From Clostridiaceae bacterium (GTDB lineage: Bacteria > Bacillota > Clostridia > Oscillospirales > Acutalibacteraceae): a stretch of DNA of 64,000 nucleotides. Below are positions 50,780 through 59,463 of this stretch, piece by piece. The stretch's first letter is position 1; each line of letters begins with the position of its first letter. The notes beneath the pieces were generated by a model. That model ran no database searches. It was given only the letters and a program-made list of their open reading frames with translations, and was not told the DNA's origin. The stretch covers positions 62,001 through 126,000 of the forward strand of contig CAJGBV010000002.1 of the NCBI GenBank assembly GCA_904501755.1, read 5' to 3'. The translations under genes were made by a program, and so were the position numbers.

Positions 50780-51517
50780 ATGCCGATAATTTATCTTAGT
50801 CCGTCAACACAGGAATTTAACCCTTATGTTGATTTTGGAAATGAAGAATATTATATGAATCTTATTGCAGATGCAATGATACCATATCTTGAAGCCAGTG
50901 GCATTGATTATGTAAGAAACACGCCTGATATGAACGCCGCTAGCAGTATAAGAGCATCAAATGCAGGAAATTATAACCTACATTTAGCGCTTCATTCAAA
51001 TGCATCGGGTGTTGGCAATGAAGGTTCCAGAAGAGGCACAGAGGTATTTTATTATCCACTTAGTGAAAACAGCACAAGAGCGGCTGAAATTATAGCAAAT
51101 AACTTGAAACTAATATATCCGCTTCCTGAAAATGTTATAACTGTTCCAACAACCACACTTGGTGAGGTGGTAAGAACAAGAGCGCCTGCGGTGCTGATAG
51201 AATACGCCTACCACGACAATTATCAGGATGCTCAGTGGATAAGAAACAATATTGATGCTATAGCGCAAAATACTGTCCTGTCACTTGCTGATTATTTTGG
51301 AATTCCTTTTAATTTCCCCGAACCTCAGGGCACGGCAACTGTAGTGACGGCACAGGGAGGAAATTTGAATATCAGAGAAAATCCGTCCTTTGATGCGGCA
51401 GTGGTTGGAAGCATACCAAATGGTGCAACAGTGACAGTATTTGCTAGTTTGCCGGACTGGTCGCTTATAAGATACGGAGATATTACAGGATACTCGTATT
51501 CTGCTTTTTTAAGATAA
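50780..51517 (+). CDS. N-acetylmuramoyl-L-alanine amidase (Amidase_3 type) with SH3b domain
   Basis: A 245-residue peptidoglycan hydrolase. The catalytic domain spans residues 1-175: YLSPSTQEFN start, NEEYYMNLIADAM (metal Glu), LALHSNASG (metal His) and LIEYAYHDN (catalytic-type Glu). The usual first-loop GHGG zinc His is missing and replaced by SPSTQE, a variant found in clostridial amidases. Residues ~182-245 form a bacterial SH3 domain (GGNLNIRENPSFDAAVVGSI). There is no signal peptide, so a role in the spore or release by lysis is likely. It is preceded by a hairpin over its ribosome binding site. Confidence 0.82.
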   Translation: MPIIYLSPSTQEFNPYVDFGNEEYYMNLIADAMIPYLEASGIDYVRNTPDMNAASSIRASNAGNYNLHLALHSNASGVGNEGSRRGTEVFYYPLSENSTRAAEIIANNLKLIYPLPENVITVPTTTLGEVVRTRAPAVLIEYAYHDNYQDAQWIRNNIDAIAQNTVLSLADYFGIPFNFPEPQGTATVVTAQGGNLNIRENPSFDAAVVGSIPNGATVTVFASLPDWSLIRYGDITGYSYSAFLR

Positions 51518-51576
51518 ACCTTGACTTTTTGTAAATATAATACTATAATTTGAAAAAAAGTTTAGGGGTATTAAAA

Positions 51577-51873
51577 ATGGATATTAATAAATGGAAAGAA
51601 TATGAACAAAAGAAAAAGGAACTTAAAAAACAAAAGCAGCGCAAAATTATTTTTATATGGCTGATTTGGTTTGTTATAGTGAGCGTAGGTTTATTTGCAA
51701 TTATTTTCCTTAGAGATATGATTGGTTTAGAGATAAGTCTTGTTATTGCTGTTGTGTTTATTGGCTTTTCTGTTGTTATTGCACTTAATAAAACAGGTGA
51801 ATATATAAAAGCTTTAAAGGAACAGGAAATTTTACTCGAACAAGATGAACCATTTGGAAGATTTAATACATAA
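51577..51873 (+). CDS. Small two-span membrane protein, unknown
   Basis: A 98-residue protein. A very basic N-terminal helix (KWKEYEQKKKELKKQKQRK) is followed by two membrane spans (about 24-46 and 51-70) and an acidic tail. No family is recognised. The ATG at 51577 follows TTTAGGGGTA. It is monocistronic, with a terminator at its stop codon that overlaps the 3' end of the convergent trmO. Confidence 0.65.
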   Translation: MDINKWKEYEQKKKELKKQKQRKIIFIWLIWFVIVSVGLFAIIFLRDMIGLEISLVIAVVFIGFSVVIALNKTGEYIKALKEQEILLEQDEPFGRFNT

Positions 51874-51902
51874 AAAAATCCCTGTTATACAGGGATTTTT
51901 TT
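51872..51902. terminator. Bidirectional terminator overlapping trmO 3' end
   Basis: Arms 51872-51885 and 51889-51902 (core ATCCCTGT/ACAGGGAT) form a 14-bp stem with loop TAT and T runs on both strands. The trmO stop codon lies inside the hairpin. Confidence 0.92.
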
Positions 51903-52556
51903 GATTTCTGTAACGGTTAGTGTTTTATCATTAACTGTGAATTTAATGTTATATCCTGCATAGCTCATACCATAAACTCGACTTGCATCACTATGATATG
52001 AGGGGCGCGGGTCACCTGAGAGAATTTCGTTAAGAACCATTAGCTTATATTTTGGAAACTCTTTTGATATATCCGATGGAATATATACATCAAGTTTATA
52101 ATTCTTAGTTATAGATGTGAAACCATCTTTTGCATCTGCTATACAGTCACTATAAGGAATGTATGGCTTTATGTCGTATATGGGAGTTCCGTCAAGCAGG
52201 TCGGCACCTGAAACATAAATAACAGGACCTTTATCTGTAATTTCGGTTTTTATAAGTTTTACAACTGTTAGTCCTATTGGGTTAGGACGGAAAGGGGAAC
52301 GAGAGGCAAATACGCCAACCTTTGTATTACCTCCAAGTCGTGGCGGACGTACGGTGGGTGACCAGTCTTCCTTGTTGCTTTGCGAAAAATTCCATATCAG
52401 CCATAAATGAGAAAACTCATCAATACCTCTGAGTGAATCTGCATTTCTATACTGTGACTCAAAAATGATTTGAGAAATACTGCTGTTTAGTCCGCTTTGG
52501 CGAGGTATTCCGAATTTGTCGGAAAAATCATTGTGTATGTGTGCAATAATTTTCAT
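51885..52556 (-). CDS. trmO: tRNA (N6-threonylcarbamoyladenosine37-N6)-methyltransferase TrmO
   Basis: A 223-residue protein of the TsaA/UPF0066 family that methylates t6A37 in some tRNAs using SAM. Signatures are GIPRQSGL, LRGIDEFSHLWLIW, TKVGVFASRSPFRPNPIGL and LDGTPIYDIKPYIPY. The C-terminal ~80 residues are a family-typical extension. It starts at the last base of the maf stop region (1-base overlap), forming a maf-trmO operon. Confidence 0.93.
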   Translation of the reverse strand: MKIIAHIHNDFSDKFGIPRQSGLNSSISQIIFESQYRNADSLRGIDEFSHLWLIWNFSQSNKEDWSPTVRPPRLGGNTKVGVFASRSPFRPNPIGLTVVKLIKTEITDKGPVIYVSGADLLDGTPIYDIKPYIPYSDCIADAKDGFTSITKNYKLDVYIPSDISKEFPKYKLMVLNEILSGDPRPSYHSDASRVYGMSYAGYNIKFTVNDKTLTVTEIKKIPV

Positions 52557-53119
52557 TATTTTTCACCGACAAAGCTTTTGATGTAGCGGTTAAGCATAGA
52601 AACGGGAAGTCCGACAATATTAAAATAATCACCATAAATTTTTTCTACAAGAAGACTTCCTTTACCTTGAATTCCATAAGCACCCGCCTTGTCGCTACAT
52701 TCACCTGTGTTAACATATTCTCTAATTTGACAGTCACTCAAATCATAAAACTTAACTTCTGAAATGCAAGAAAAACTAAGAGTTTTGCCGTCCTTTACAA
52801 TACAGCAGCCTGTAATTACCTTATGGTTTCTTCCGGATAATAATTTAAGCATATTGTACGCATCATTATCGTCTTTTGGTTTTCCAAGAATTATATTATC
52901 AATTATTACAGATGTATCGCAGCCGATAACCAAATCGTTTTTATATTCCTTTGCAACAGCAAGTGCCTTTTTACAGGCGAGAAATTCGGGTGCATCCTCG
53001 GTATTTACAGCCTGAGGAACGGTTTCGTCAACATCTGCTGAAATAAATTTGACATTTTCATCAATTAATTTTATAAGCTCTCTTCTTCTTGGAGAGGCAG
53101 AGGCAAGTATAGTGTTCAT
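52556..53119 (-). CDS. maf: Maf family nucleoside triphosphate pyrophosphatase
   Basis: A 187-residue Maf protein that hydrolyses non-canonical or pyrimidine (d)NTPs. LASASPRRREL at the start, the substrate/metal residues DVDETVP, CDTSVIIDN, and DKAGAYGIQGKGSLLVEKI are all conserved. The length is standard. The ATG at 53119 follows AGGAGAAAG. It overlaps trmO by one base. Confidence 0.95.
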   Translation of the reverse strand: MNTILASASPRRRELIKLIDENVKFISADVDETVPQAVNTEDAPEFLACKKALAVAKEYKNDLVIGCDTSVIIDNIILGKPKDDNDAYNMLKLLSGRNHKVITGCCIVKDGKTLSFSCISEVKFYDLSDCQIREYVNTGECSDKAGAYGIQGKGSLLVEKIYGDYFNIVGLPVSMLNRYIKSFVGEK

Positions 53120-53171
53120 ATTCTTTCTCCTAAAGTTATTATGATAAAATTATAGCACACAATTTTTATTA

Positions 53172-53200
53172 TTGCAATTTTTCTTTGTTTAATTTATTAT
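53172..53200 (+). promoter_or_regulatory. Probable promoter of the D-lactate dehydrogenase gene
   Basis: TTGCAA (53172-53177), 17 bases, TATTAT (53195-53200), 34 bases before the ATG. No Rex redox-operator (TTGTGA-type palindrome) is seen. Confidence 0.5.
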
Positions 53201-53233
53201 TATAGGGAATTATAATGTTGGGAGGTAAAATGT

Positions 53234-54235
53234 ATGAAAATACTTTTTTATGATACAAAGGCTTATGATAAGGAATCCTTTGACGAAAATTTGAAAGAAA
53301 AATATAAGGATATTACTATTGACTATCTTGTTGGTGATATTAATGCTAAAACTGCCGCCTTTGCTAAGGGTTATGATGCTGTTTGTGTCTTTGTTGCTTC
53401 AAATGTTGACAGTGCCGTTATAAAAATTCTTTCACGATGTAAGGTCAGACTTATTCTATTAAGATGTGCCGGATATAATAATGTTGACCTTAAAGCTGCT
53501 GCAAAATACGGCATTACAGTTCTTAGAGTTCCTGCATATTCTCCGGAGGCTGTTGCTGAACATTCTATTGCACTTGCTCTTGCGGTAAATAGAAAAATAC
53601 ACAAGGCGTATATAAAGGTTCGTGAAAATAATTTCAGCCTTGTAGGTCTTACAGGACGTAATCTTTACGGAAAGACTGCAGGAATTATTGGTACCGGTAA
53701 AATCGGTGCGTCAATGTGTAGAATTTGCAATGGATTGGGTATGAAGGTAATTGCTGTAGATGCTTTTCCAAACAAAAATCTTGAATTTGTAGAATATACC
53801 GATATGGACACGCTTTTGAAAGAAAGTGATTTGATTTCACTTCATTGTCCTTTAACCGAGGAAACCTATCATCTCATTAACAAGGAAAGTATTGCTAAGA
53901 TGAAGGACGGAGTGCTTTTAATAAATACTTCACGCGGTGCTCTTATTAATACACAGGACCTAATTGGCGGCATCAGGGACAGAAAGTTCTCGGGCGTCGG
54001 ACTTGATGTTTATGAAGAGGAAAACGAAAATGTCTTTGAAAACAGAGAAGATGATATTCTGGAAACATCAATTACCGCAAGACTCCTATCATTTCCTAAT
54101 GTAATAGTAACTTCACATCAGGGTTTTCTGACAAATGAGGCTCTTTATGCCATTGCAATAACAACACTTGAAAATGCTTATCAGTTTGAAAGAGGAAATA
54201 TTATAGACAGTAATATAGTAAAAGAGGAGGCTTAG
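53234..54235 (+). CDS. ldhA: D-lactate dehydrogenase (D-2-hydroxyacid dehydrogenase family)
   Basis: A 333-residue NAD-dependent enzyme reducing pyruvate to D-lactate. The NAD fold has GIIGTGKIGASM. The catalytic triad residues are in NTSRGALINT (Arg), DVYEEENE (Glu) and TSHQGFLTNEA (His). The N-terminal LRCAGYNNVDL and AYSPEAVAEHS segments are typical of fermentative LdhA. This suggests lactate as an end product of sugar fermentation. GGGAGGTAAA precedes the start; the stop lies in a terminator. Confidence 0.93.
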   Translation: MKILFYDTKAYDKESFDENLKEKYKDITIDYLVGDINAKTAAFAKGYDAVCVFVASNVDSAVIKILSRCKVRLILLRCAGYNNVDLKAAAKYGITVLRVPAYSPEAVAEHSIALALAVNRKIHKAYIKVRENNFSLVGLTGRNLYGKTAGIIGTGKIGASMCRICNGLGMKVIAVDAFPNKNLEFVEYTDMDTLLKESDLISLHCPLTEETYHLINKESIAKMKDGVLLINTSRGALINTQDLIGGIRDRKFSGVGLDVYEEENENVFENREDDILETSITARLLSFPNVIVTSHQGFLTNEALYAIAITTLENAYQFERGNIIDSNIVKEEA

Positions 54236-54246
54236 CCTCCTCTTTT
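54220..54246. terminator. Bidirectional terminator between ldhA and the MFS gene
   Basis: AAAAGAGGAGGC (54220-54231) pairs with GCCTCCTCTTTT (54235-54246) around TTA. It contains the ldhA stop codon and abuts the stop of the convergent MFS gene. Confidence 0.9.
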
Positions 54247-55446
54247 CTATTCGTCAAGATAATGTGTGTTTTTGTCATAAGGAATAGCAACAAATATTCC
54301 GAGAACCATAAGAATAAACCACACAATAATAAGCCCGCTCCAACCAATTACACTGACAGCGTTTGCAAATATTGCAGAAGATATAGATGCAGCCATATAG
54401 CTTACAAAATCAAGAAAACCTGTCGCGCTTGATACTAGACCTGTACTGCTAAGTCCTGGACAGTATCTGCTCCAAAGCATCGCCGAAGAACCGTTGGCAG
54501 AAAAAATAGCAAGGTTTATTAATATTACATTCAGTATTGGTAGTTTAACAAAAATACATGTCAAAAAGCATATAGCGGATAGCGAAAAGCTTAGTACCAT
54601 TGTTATATCAAGATTTCTGTTTAGTTTTTCGTAAACAATGATAGCTACAAACGAATTTATAGAAGTGAAAAGGGTAGAGATGGTGAAAATAATAGCAGAA
54701 GATTCCACCGTAAAATTCAGATACTGTGTGTAATAAGTAGGTAACCAAAAAACAACTGCCGTCCTTACAATCCCTGTAAGAAGGGAAACTAATGTGAATT
54801 TGACTATTTTTTTCTGCAACAGAATTTTTATTCTGCCTTTCTTCCTTTTGTAAGTATTATCATTTTTATATGTGATAACACCTTTTTTCTCAAGCAGAGT
54901 AAAAATGATAAAGCAGGCAATACCCGACATAATCAAAGTAAGACTTCCGCAAAGAAAAACAAGCGTCCATGAAAAGATTATTGCAACAATTCCTGCTAAC
55001 GGTGAACCAAGATATGATGCAAAGGCATATCCAACGGAGCAACGTGAAGCGTGGTGAGGCGCGGTGCTTTCTGCTACAAGCTTGGTCATCGGTCCATATA
55101 TCATAGAAAGAAAATATCCGCAAAGTCCGTAAGATATGTACAATGTGGCATAGTCAGAGCCTTTAAAGCTAAAGAAAATATTAGAAATACCTGCTAACAG
55201 CAGACCTACTGACATCATATACTTAGCTTTTATTTTATCACCGATAATTCCGTTTATTAATTGACCGATAGCATAGGTTATAAAAAATACGGAAGAGAGT
55301 GAGCCGATTTGTTCTTCTGTAAGAATTCCTTCAGATATCATTTCTGGGGAAACAACAGAAAGTATATTTCGCACAAAATAAACAAATAAATATGCAAGGG
55401 AACAGGTTATGCCAATAGTTAATGCGTTTTTTGCTGAGTTTTTCAT
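54247..55446 (-). CDS. MFS transporter, organophosphate antiporter-like
   Basis: A 399-residue major facilitator protein with about 12 predicted spans. The N-terminal AYLFVYFVRNILSVVSPEMI and the loop GIIGDKIKAKYMMSVGLLL resemble the GlpT/UhpT/UhpC branch (sugar- or glycerol-phosphate:phosphate antiport). The substrate is not certain. It lies 9 bases downstream of an RpiR regulator on the same strand, and RpiR proteins usually sense sugar phosphates, which fits import of a phosphorylated sugar. Confidence 0.85.
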   Translation of the reverse strand: MKNSAKNALTIGITCSLAYLFVYFVRNILSVVSPEMISEGILTEEQIGSLSSVFFITYAIGQLINGIIGDKIKAKYMMSVGLLLAGISNIFFSFKGSDYATLYISYGLCGYFLSMIYGPMTKLVAESTAPHHASRCSVGYAFASYLGSPLAGIVAIIFSWTLVFLCGSLTLIMSGIACFIIFTLLEKKGVITYKNDNTYKRKKGRIKILLQKKIVKFTLVSLLTGIVRTAVVFWLPTYYTQYLNFTVESSAIIFTISTLFTSINSFVAIIVYEKLNRNLDITMVLSFSLSAICFLTCIFVKLPILNVILINLAIFSANGSSAMLWSRYCPGLSSTGLVSSATGFLDFVSYMAASISSAIFANAVSVIGWSGLIIVWFILMVLGIFVAIPYDKNTHYLDE

Positions 55447-55455
55447 TTTTTACCT

Positions 55456-56310
55456 CTAATCATTATTGATGCTGTGCAGACTGAGAATTTTCTCAAGCTT
55501 TATGTTACGTTTGTTATTGTTTTGTTCATTAATATCCTTTACATAGGAGCAAAGAGCATCACATATTAAAAGCTGAGAAAGACGAATTTCGTTGTTTTTA
55601 TTGTTAATGGTTTTGCTGCTTCCTGAGGTGAGCAAAACTATATCACTTTCGCGGGCAAGAGTGGAAAAGTTGTTTGAGGTTATACTAAGTACCTTAGCAC
55701 CGCCGTTTTTTGCTAATTCTACTGCATCAAGTATGTCCTTTGTTTGTCCTGATGAAGAAAGAGCAATAACCAAGCTGTCGCTATTAAGCATAGAGGCTGC
55801 AACTGCACCCATAAGCGTATCCTCCATGTAGGAAGCGGGAACACCAAGCTGAATTAACTGATAACAAAGGTCACGTGCAACAATACCTGACTGATAAATA
55901 CCATAGATTTCAACACGCTTTGCACCGAGAATCAGTTTACAAGCATTTTTTAGGTTAGCTTCACTGTTTATGTTAAGTGTGCAATCAAAACCCTCTGCAG
56001 TTTTGATTATACGGTTTTTCAGTATTGCTTTCATTGCCGACTTTTTGTCAATCTCGGCACACGACTGCTGTGTATACTTTGACATATCAGCAGCTATTTT
56101 TAGTTTTAATTGTGAAAATCCGCTTGTACAGAATTTTTTTGCAAAATTGTTTATACTACCTTGTGAAACCTTGACAGAGTCGGATAACTCACTGATGGAA
56201 TAATTTGTAAATCGTGAGGGGTTACTAAAAATTTCATCAGCAATTTTTTTCTCTGTTTTAGTGAGATAATCATATCCGCTTTTTATTTCACTGAATATAT
56301 TTTTCTCCAT
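55456..56310 (-). CDS. MurR/RpiR family transcriptional regulator
   Basis: A 284-residue regulator: an N-terminal RpiR helix-turn-helix (about 1-75; TKTEKKIADEIFSNP, SISELSDSVKVSQGSINNFAKK) and a C-terminal SIS sugar-phosphate-binding domain (about 110-250; VEIYGIYQSGIVARDLCYQL, VIALSSSGQTKDILDAVELAK). It probably controls the MFS transporter gene immediately downstream. AAGGAGTAA lies before the ATG. Small palindromes in the upstream region may be its operator. Confidence 0.9.
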   Translation of the reverse strand: MEKNIFSEIKSGYDYLTKTEKKIADEIFSNPSRFTNYSISELSDSVKVSQGSINNFAKKFCTSGFSQLKLKIAADMSKYTQQSCAEIDKKSAMKAILKNRIIKTAEGFDCTLNINSEANLKNACKLILGAKRVEIYGIYQSGIVARDLCYQLIQLGVPASYMEDTLMGAVAASMLNSDSLVIALSSSGQTKDILDAVELAKNGGAKVLSITSNNFSTLARESDIVLLTSGSSKTINNKNNEIRLSQLLICDALCSYVKDINEQNNNKRNIKLEKILSLHSINND

Positions 56311-56328
56311 TGCTTACTCCTTATAAAA

Positions 56329-56372
56329 TGAGAAAATCTCAATTTATCAAAAACCGAAAGTGATTATATCAC
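56329..56372. promoter_or_regulatory. Two short palindromes upstream of the RpiR gene, possible operators
   Basis: TGAGA-AAA-TCTCA (56329-56341) and GTGAT-TAT-ATCAC (56360-56372) lie 19 and 50 bases before the regulator's start. Each has only 5-bp arms, so chance is a real alternative. Confidence 0.25.
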
Positions 56373-56401
56373 AGTAGAGCGGTGATGTCAATTATTTTAT
56401 C

Positions 56402-56429
56402 TTGTATTTTCTAAAAAATATTATATAAT
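56402..56429 (+). promoter_or_regulatory. Probable promoter of topB
   Basis: TTGTAT (56402-56407), 16 bases, TATAAT (56424-56429), 30 bases before the topB ATG, which follows AAAGGAGGAAA. Confidence 0.6.
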
Positions 56430-56459
56430 TATAATATATCTCACAAAGGAGGAAAGCGT

Positions 56460-58556
56460 ATGGTTTTAATAATTGCCGAAAAACCAAGTCTTGCACGTAA
56501 TATTGTTGCGGGAATAGGTATGATGAAAAAGACGGGAAATTATTATGAAGGCAACGGTTATATTGTTACCTGGGCATTTGGTCATCTCTTTTCTCTTTGT
56601 GATATAGAAGATTATACCGGTCCTACAAGTAATGGTAGATGGAGTATGGAAAATCTGCCTTGTTTTCCTCAAAGTTTTAATTTTAAGTTAAGAAAAGGGG
56701 AAGACGGCAGAGAAGATGAGGGTGTCAAAAAACAGTTTGAACTTATATCGGCACTTTGTAACCGTGAGGATGTAGATGCCATAGTTAATGCAGGGGACGC
56801 TGACAGAGAGGGAGAAATCATTATCCGTCTTTGTGTTTCTCACGCTCTTAAGAGTGATAAGAAACTATTAAGACTATGGCTTCCCGACCAGACACCCGAA
56901 ACTGTTGCTCAGGCTCTTTTGGAAATGAAAGAAGAAAAAGAATATGATAATCTTGCGAACGAAGGTTTTGCAAGAACATATATCGACTGGCTTTACGGTG
57001 TTAATCTGACTCGATTTGCTACCCTTAAAACAGGCATGCTCCTTCGTGTAGGCAGGGTCATTGTGCCAATCGTCAAAGCTATTTATGACAGAGATATGGC
57101 TATAAGGAATTTTGTGCCCGATATATACTATGCCCCCTACAGCAAGGAGGTAACTGGCGGAGAAGAAATTGAACTGACGTCTAAGAAGAAGTTTGAAAAG
57201 ACTCAGCTTACTAAGGCGCAGGAATTATGTCAGCTTTATAATAAGGCAGGAGCAGTTGTAACCGATAAGAAATCAAAAAAGGATACGCTCTCGCCGGGTA
57301 AGCTTTTCTCCCTTTCAAAGTTGCAAAATGTACTGGGTAAGAAGCTTAAGATGTCAATGGATGAAAGTCTTAAAATTATTCAGGGGCTCTATGAAAAAGG
57401 TTATCTTACATATCCAAGAACCAATTCAGAATATCTTGCAACCGCTGAAAAGGATAAAATTTCAAAGATAATTAAGAATATCAGCAATATGGGTTATCCT
57501 GTGGTGATGAAGGATAAGAAAACTATTTTTGATGACAGCAAAATTGAATCCCATTCTGCACTTACTCCAACCTATAAAATTCCCAAAAAATCCGATTTAA
57601 CTGATGATGAATTAAAGGTATATCAGACTGTATTTCGCAGATTTGTAGCTGTGTTTTGCAGCGAAGAGTGTGTTGCACAGAAAACCGAAATTCATATTAA
57701 GGTTGGCGAGTACGAGGAGTTTGTATTAAAAGGCACGGTTATTATTGAGCAGGGCTGGACGAAGTATGATGATTATACGGGTAAAGATAAGGTTTTGCCG
57801 CCTCTAAATATTGGCGATGCAGTAAATATTAACTTTGTTCCTAAAGAAAAAGAAACCTCACCGCCTAAGCATTATACAATAGAAACCCTTAATCAGTATC
57901 TCAAAAACCCCTTCAGAGAAGAAAAGGCAAGTGCTTCTGAAAAGGCCGATGAGGATGATGCCGAAGATTATAAGGCAATGTTTGAGGGTCTTGAACTTGG
58001 TACCGAGGCTACCCGTACCGGAATTATTGACAATGCAATAAAAAGTAAGTACATTCAGCTAAAAAAGGATGTATACACAATTTTGCCTGACGGAGAGTAT
58101 CTTATTGAGTCGCTAACATATATGGGAATTTCAATGGATAAATATAAAACAAGTGTGTTGGGTCAGGCTCTTAAAAAGGTTTTCAGAAATACTATGACCG
58201 TAGAGGAAAGTGTTTCTGTTGCGGTTGATGAAATCAGTTCGGTTTTTGTTAAAAAAGAACTTCCCCCCGAAACCGATAACGATAACGGCTTTTATGGCGA
58301 ATATATCGGTAAATGTCCTCTTTGCAGCGGTGATGTTCTTAAGGGCAGATACGGCTATGGCTGTATGGGTTATAAAGACGGCTGTAAATTCCGTATAAAC
58401 GGTATTATCTGTAAGAGGGTTATATCCGTAAGCAATGCAAAAATGCTTCTTGAAAAAGGAAAATCAAGCGAAATTCAGGGCTTTGTTTCTAAAGCAGGAA
58501 AGCAGTTTAATGCAAGGCTTCGTCTGGTTGACGGAAAAATTGAATTTAACTTTTAG
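56460..58556 (+). CDS. topB: DNA topoisomerase III (type IA)
   Basis: A 698-residue TopB-type topoisomerase that decatenates DNA by single-strand passage. The TOPRIM domain starts IIAEKPSLARNI and has DADREGE (113-119); the active-site tyrosine is Tyr318 in GYLTYPRTNSEYL. The C-terminus carries a zinc-ribbon-like CPLC...GCMGYKDGC motif. Length and order match topoisomerase III rather than TopA. Such genes can be chromosomal housekeeping or carried on conjugative elements; no other element genes are near, so it is taken as chromosomal. Confidence 0.92.
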   Translation: MVLIIAEKPSLARNIVAGIGMMKKTGNYYEGNGYIVTWAFGHLFSLCDIEDYTGPTSNGRWSMENLPCFPQSFNFKLRKGEDGREDEGVKKQFELISALCNREDVDAIVNAGDADREGEIIIRLCVSHALKSDKKLLRLWLPDQTPETVAQALLEMKEEKEYDNLANEGFARTYIDWLYGVNLTRFATLKTGMLLRVGRVIVPIVKAIYDRDMAIRNFVPDIYYAPYSKEVTGGEEIELTSKKKFEKTQLTKAQELCQLYNKAGAVVTDKKSKKDTLSPGKLFSLSKLQNVLGKKLKMSMDESLKIIQGLYEKGYLTYPRTNSEYLATAEKDKISKIIKNISNMGYPVVMKDKKTIFDDSKIESHSALTPTYKIPKKSDLTDDELKVYQTVFRRFVAVFCSEECVAQKTEIHIKVGEYEEFVLKGTVIIEQGWTKYDDYTGKDKVLPPLNIGDAVNINFVPKEKETSPPKHYTIETLNQYLKNPFREEKASASEKADEDDAEDYKAMFEGLELGTEATRTGIIDNAIKSKYIQLKKDVYTILPDGEYLIESLTYMGISMDKYKTSVLGQALKKVFRNTMTVEESVSVAVDEISSVFVKKELPPETDNDNGFYGEYIGKCPLCSGDVLKGRYGYGCMGYKDGCKFRINGIICKRVISVSNAKMLLEKGKSSEIQGFVSKAGKQFNARLRLVDGKIEFNF

Positions 58557-58569
58557 AAAGGAATAGCTT

Positions 58570-59400
58570 ATGAACATTAAAAGGGCTAAGGATATGAGTG
58601 GGCAAAAAAAGAAAAGTGCAATAATCTATAATTGCCTTATTGTGTTTTTTTGCTGTGTATTTCTTATATGTGCATATATGTTAATTTCGTATTTCTGGCA
58701 GGAATGGAGAAACGAAAGTCAGAACAGTGATATAGCTAGTGATGTTATAATACTACCCGATGAAACTCAGGCGGATGAAACTGCGTCCGATACCTCATCT
58801 GTTGCTGAACAGGGATATAGATTTGCGCCTATTCCCGAAAGCATTGATTTCAATAAACTTAAAAATAAAAATGAGGATGTCGTAGGTTGGCTGTTTAATC
58901 AGAACGGAGTTGTTAATTATCCCATTCTTCAGGGGGATGACAATGACTATTATCTAACCCACACAATTAATAAGAAGAAAAATGTAAACGGCTCAATATT
59001 TATGGACTATAGAAACAGCTCTGATTATACTGACAGCATTACCATGATTTACGGTCATAATATGAAGAATGGTACTATGTTTGCTACCATCCGTCGTTAC
59101 AGAAATCAGTCATATTATGAGGCATATCCTTCTTTTTATCTTTATACAGAGCAAGGTAATTTCAGGCTTGATGTCTTTTCTGCATATCAGACTACCGTTT
59201 ATGATACTGTATTTTCTACAAGCTGTAATGTTGAAGATAAATCACAGCTTATTTCACACGCTTTTTCTAAATCTGCAATAAAAGCAGATGTTTCTGTTGG
59301 GAATGATGATAACATTATTATACTTTCTACCTGTACAGGCAGAGATGACGATGCTAGATTTGCTGTGCTTTGCAAAATTGTTTCCATAGAAAACAGTTAA
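58570..59400 (+). CDS. srtB: Class B sortase
   Basis: A 276-residue membrane-anchored transpeptidase. One N-terminal span (about 18-42) precedes the sortase fold. Catalytic residues are His163 (IYGHNMKNG), Cys255 (LSTCTG) and Arg263; the extra N-terminal helices and the GSIFMDYRN stretch mark class B. It anchors surface proteins to peptidoglycan. No protein with an LPxTG- or NPxTN-like sorting signal is in the window. It starts 13 bases after topB, so they may share a transcript. Confidence 0.92.
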   Translation: MNIKRAKDMSGQKKKSAIIYNCLIVFFCCVFLICAYMLISYFWQEWRNESQNSDIASDVIILPDETQADETASDTSSVAEQGYRFAPIPESIDFNKLKNKNEDVVGWLFNQNGVVNYPILQGDDNDYYLTHTINKKKNVNGSIFMDYRNSSDYTDSITMIYGHNMKNGTMFATIRRYRNQSYYEAYPSFYLYTEQGNFRLDVFSAYQTTVYDTVFSTSCNVEDKSQLISHAFSKSAIKADVSVGNDDNIIILSTCTGRDDDARFAVLCKIVSIENS

Positions 59401-59463
59401 ATTACTGTTGCTTTTTTATGGTAGTTATGGTAAGATATAGGTTGTTTATGTGAAAGGGGTATT

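Noticed and set aside
56460..59400. topB plus sortase as part of an integrative conjugative element
   Set aside because: No relaxase, VirB4, VirD4, integrase or attachment repeats are present; neighbours are housekeeping genes.
59401..59463. Possible T-box leader upstream of ileS
   Set aside because: The gap is 63 bases, too short for a T-box, and no T-box sequence or antiterminator is present.
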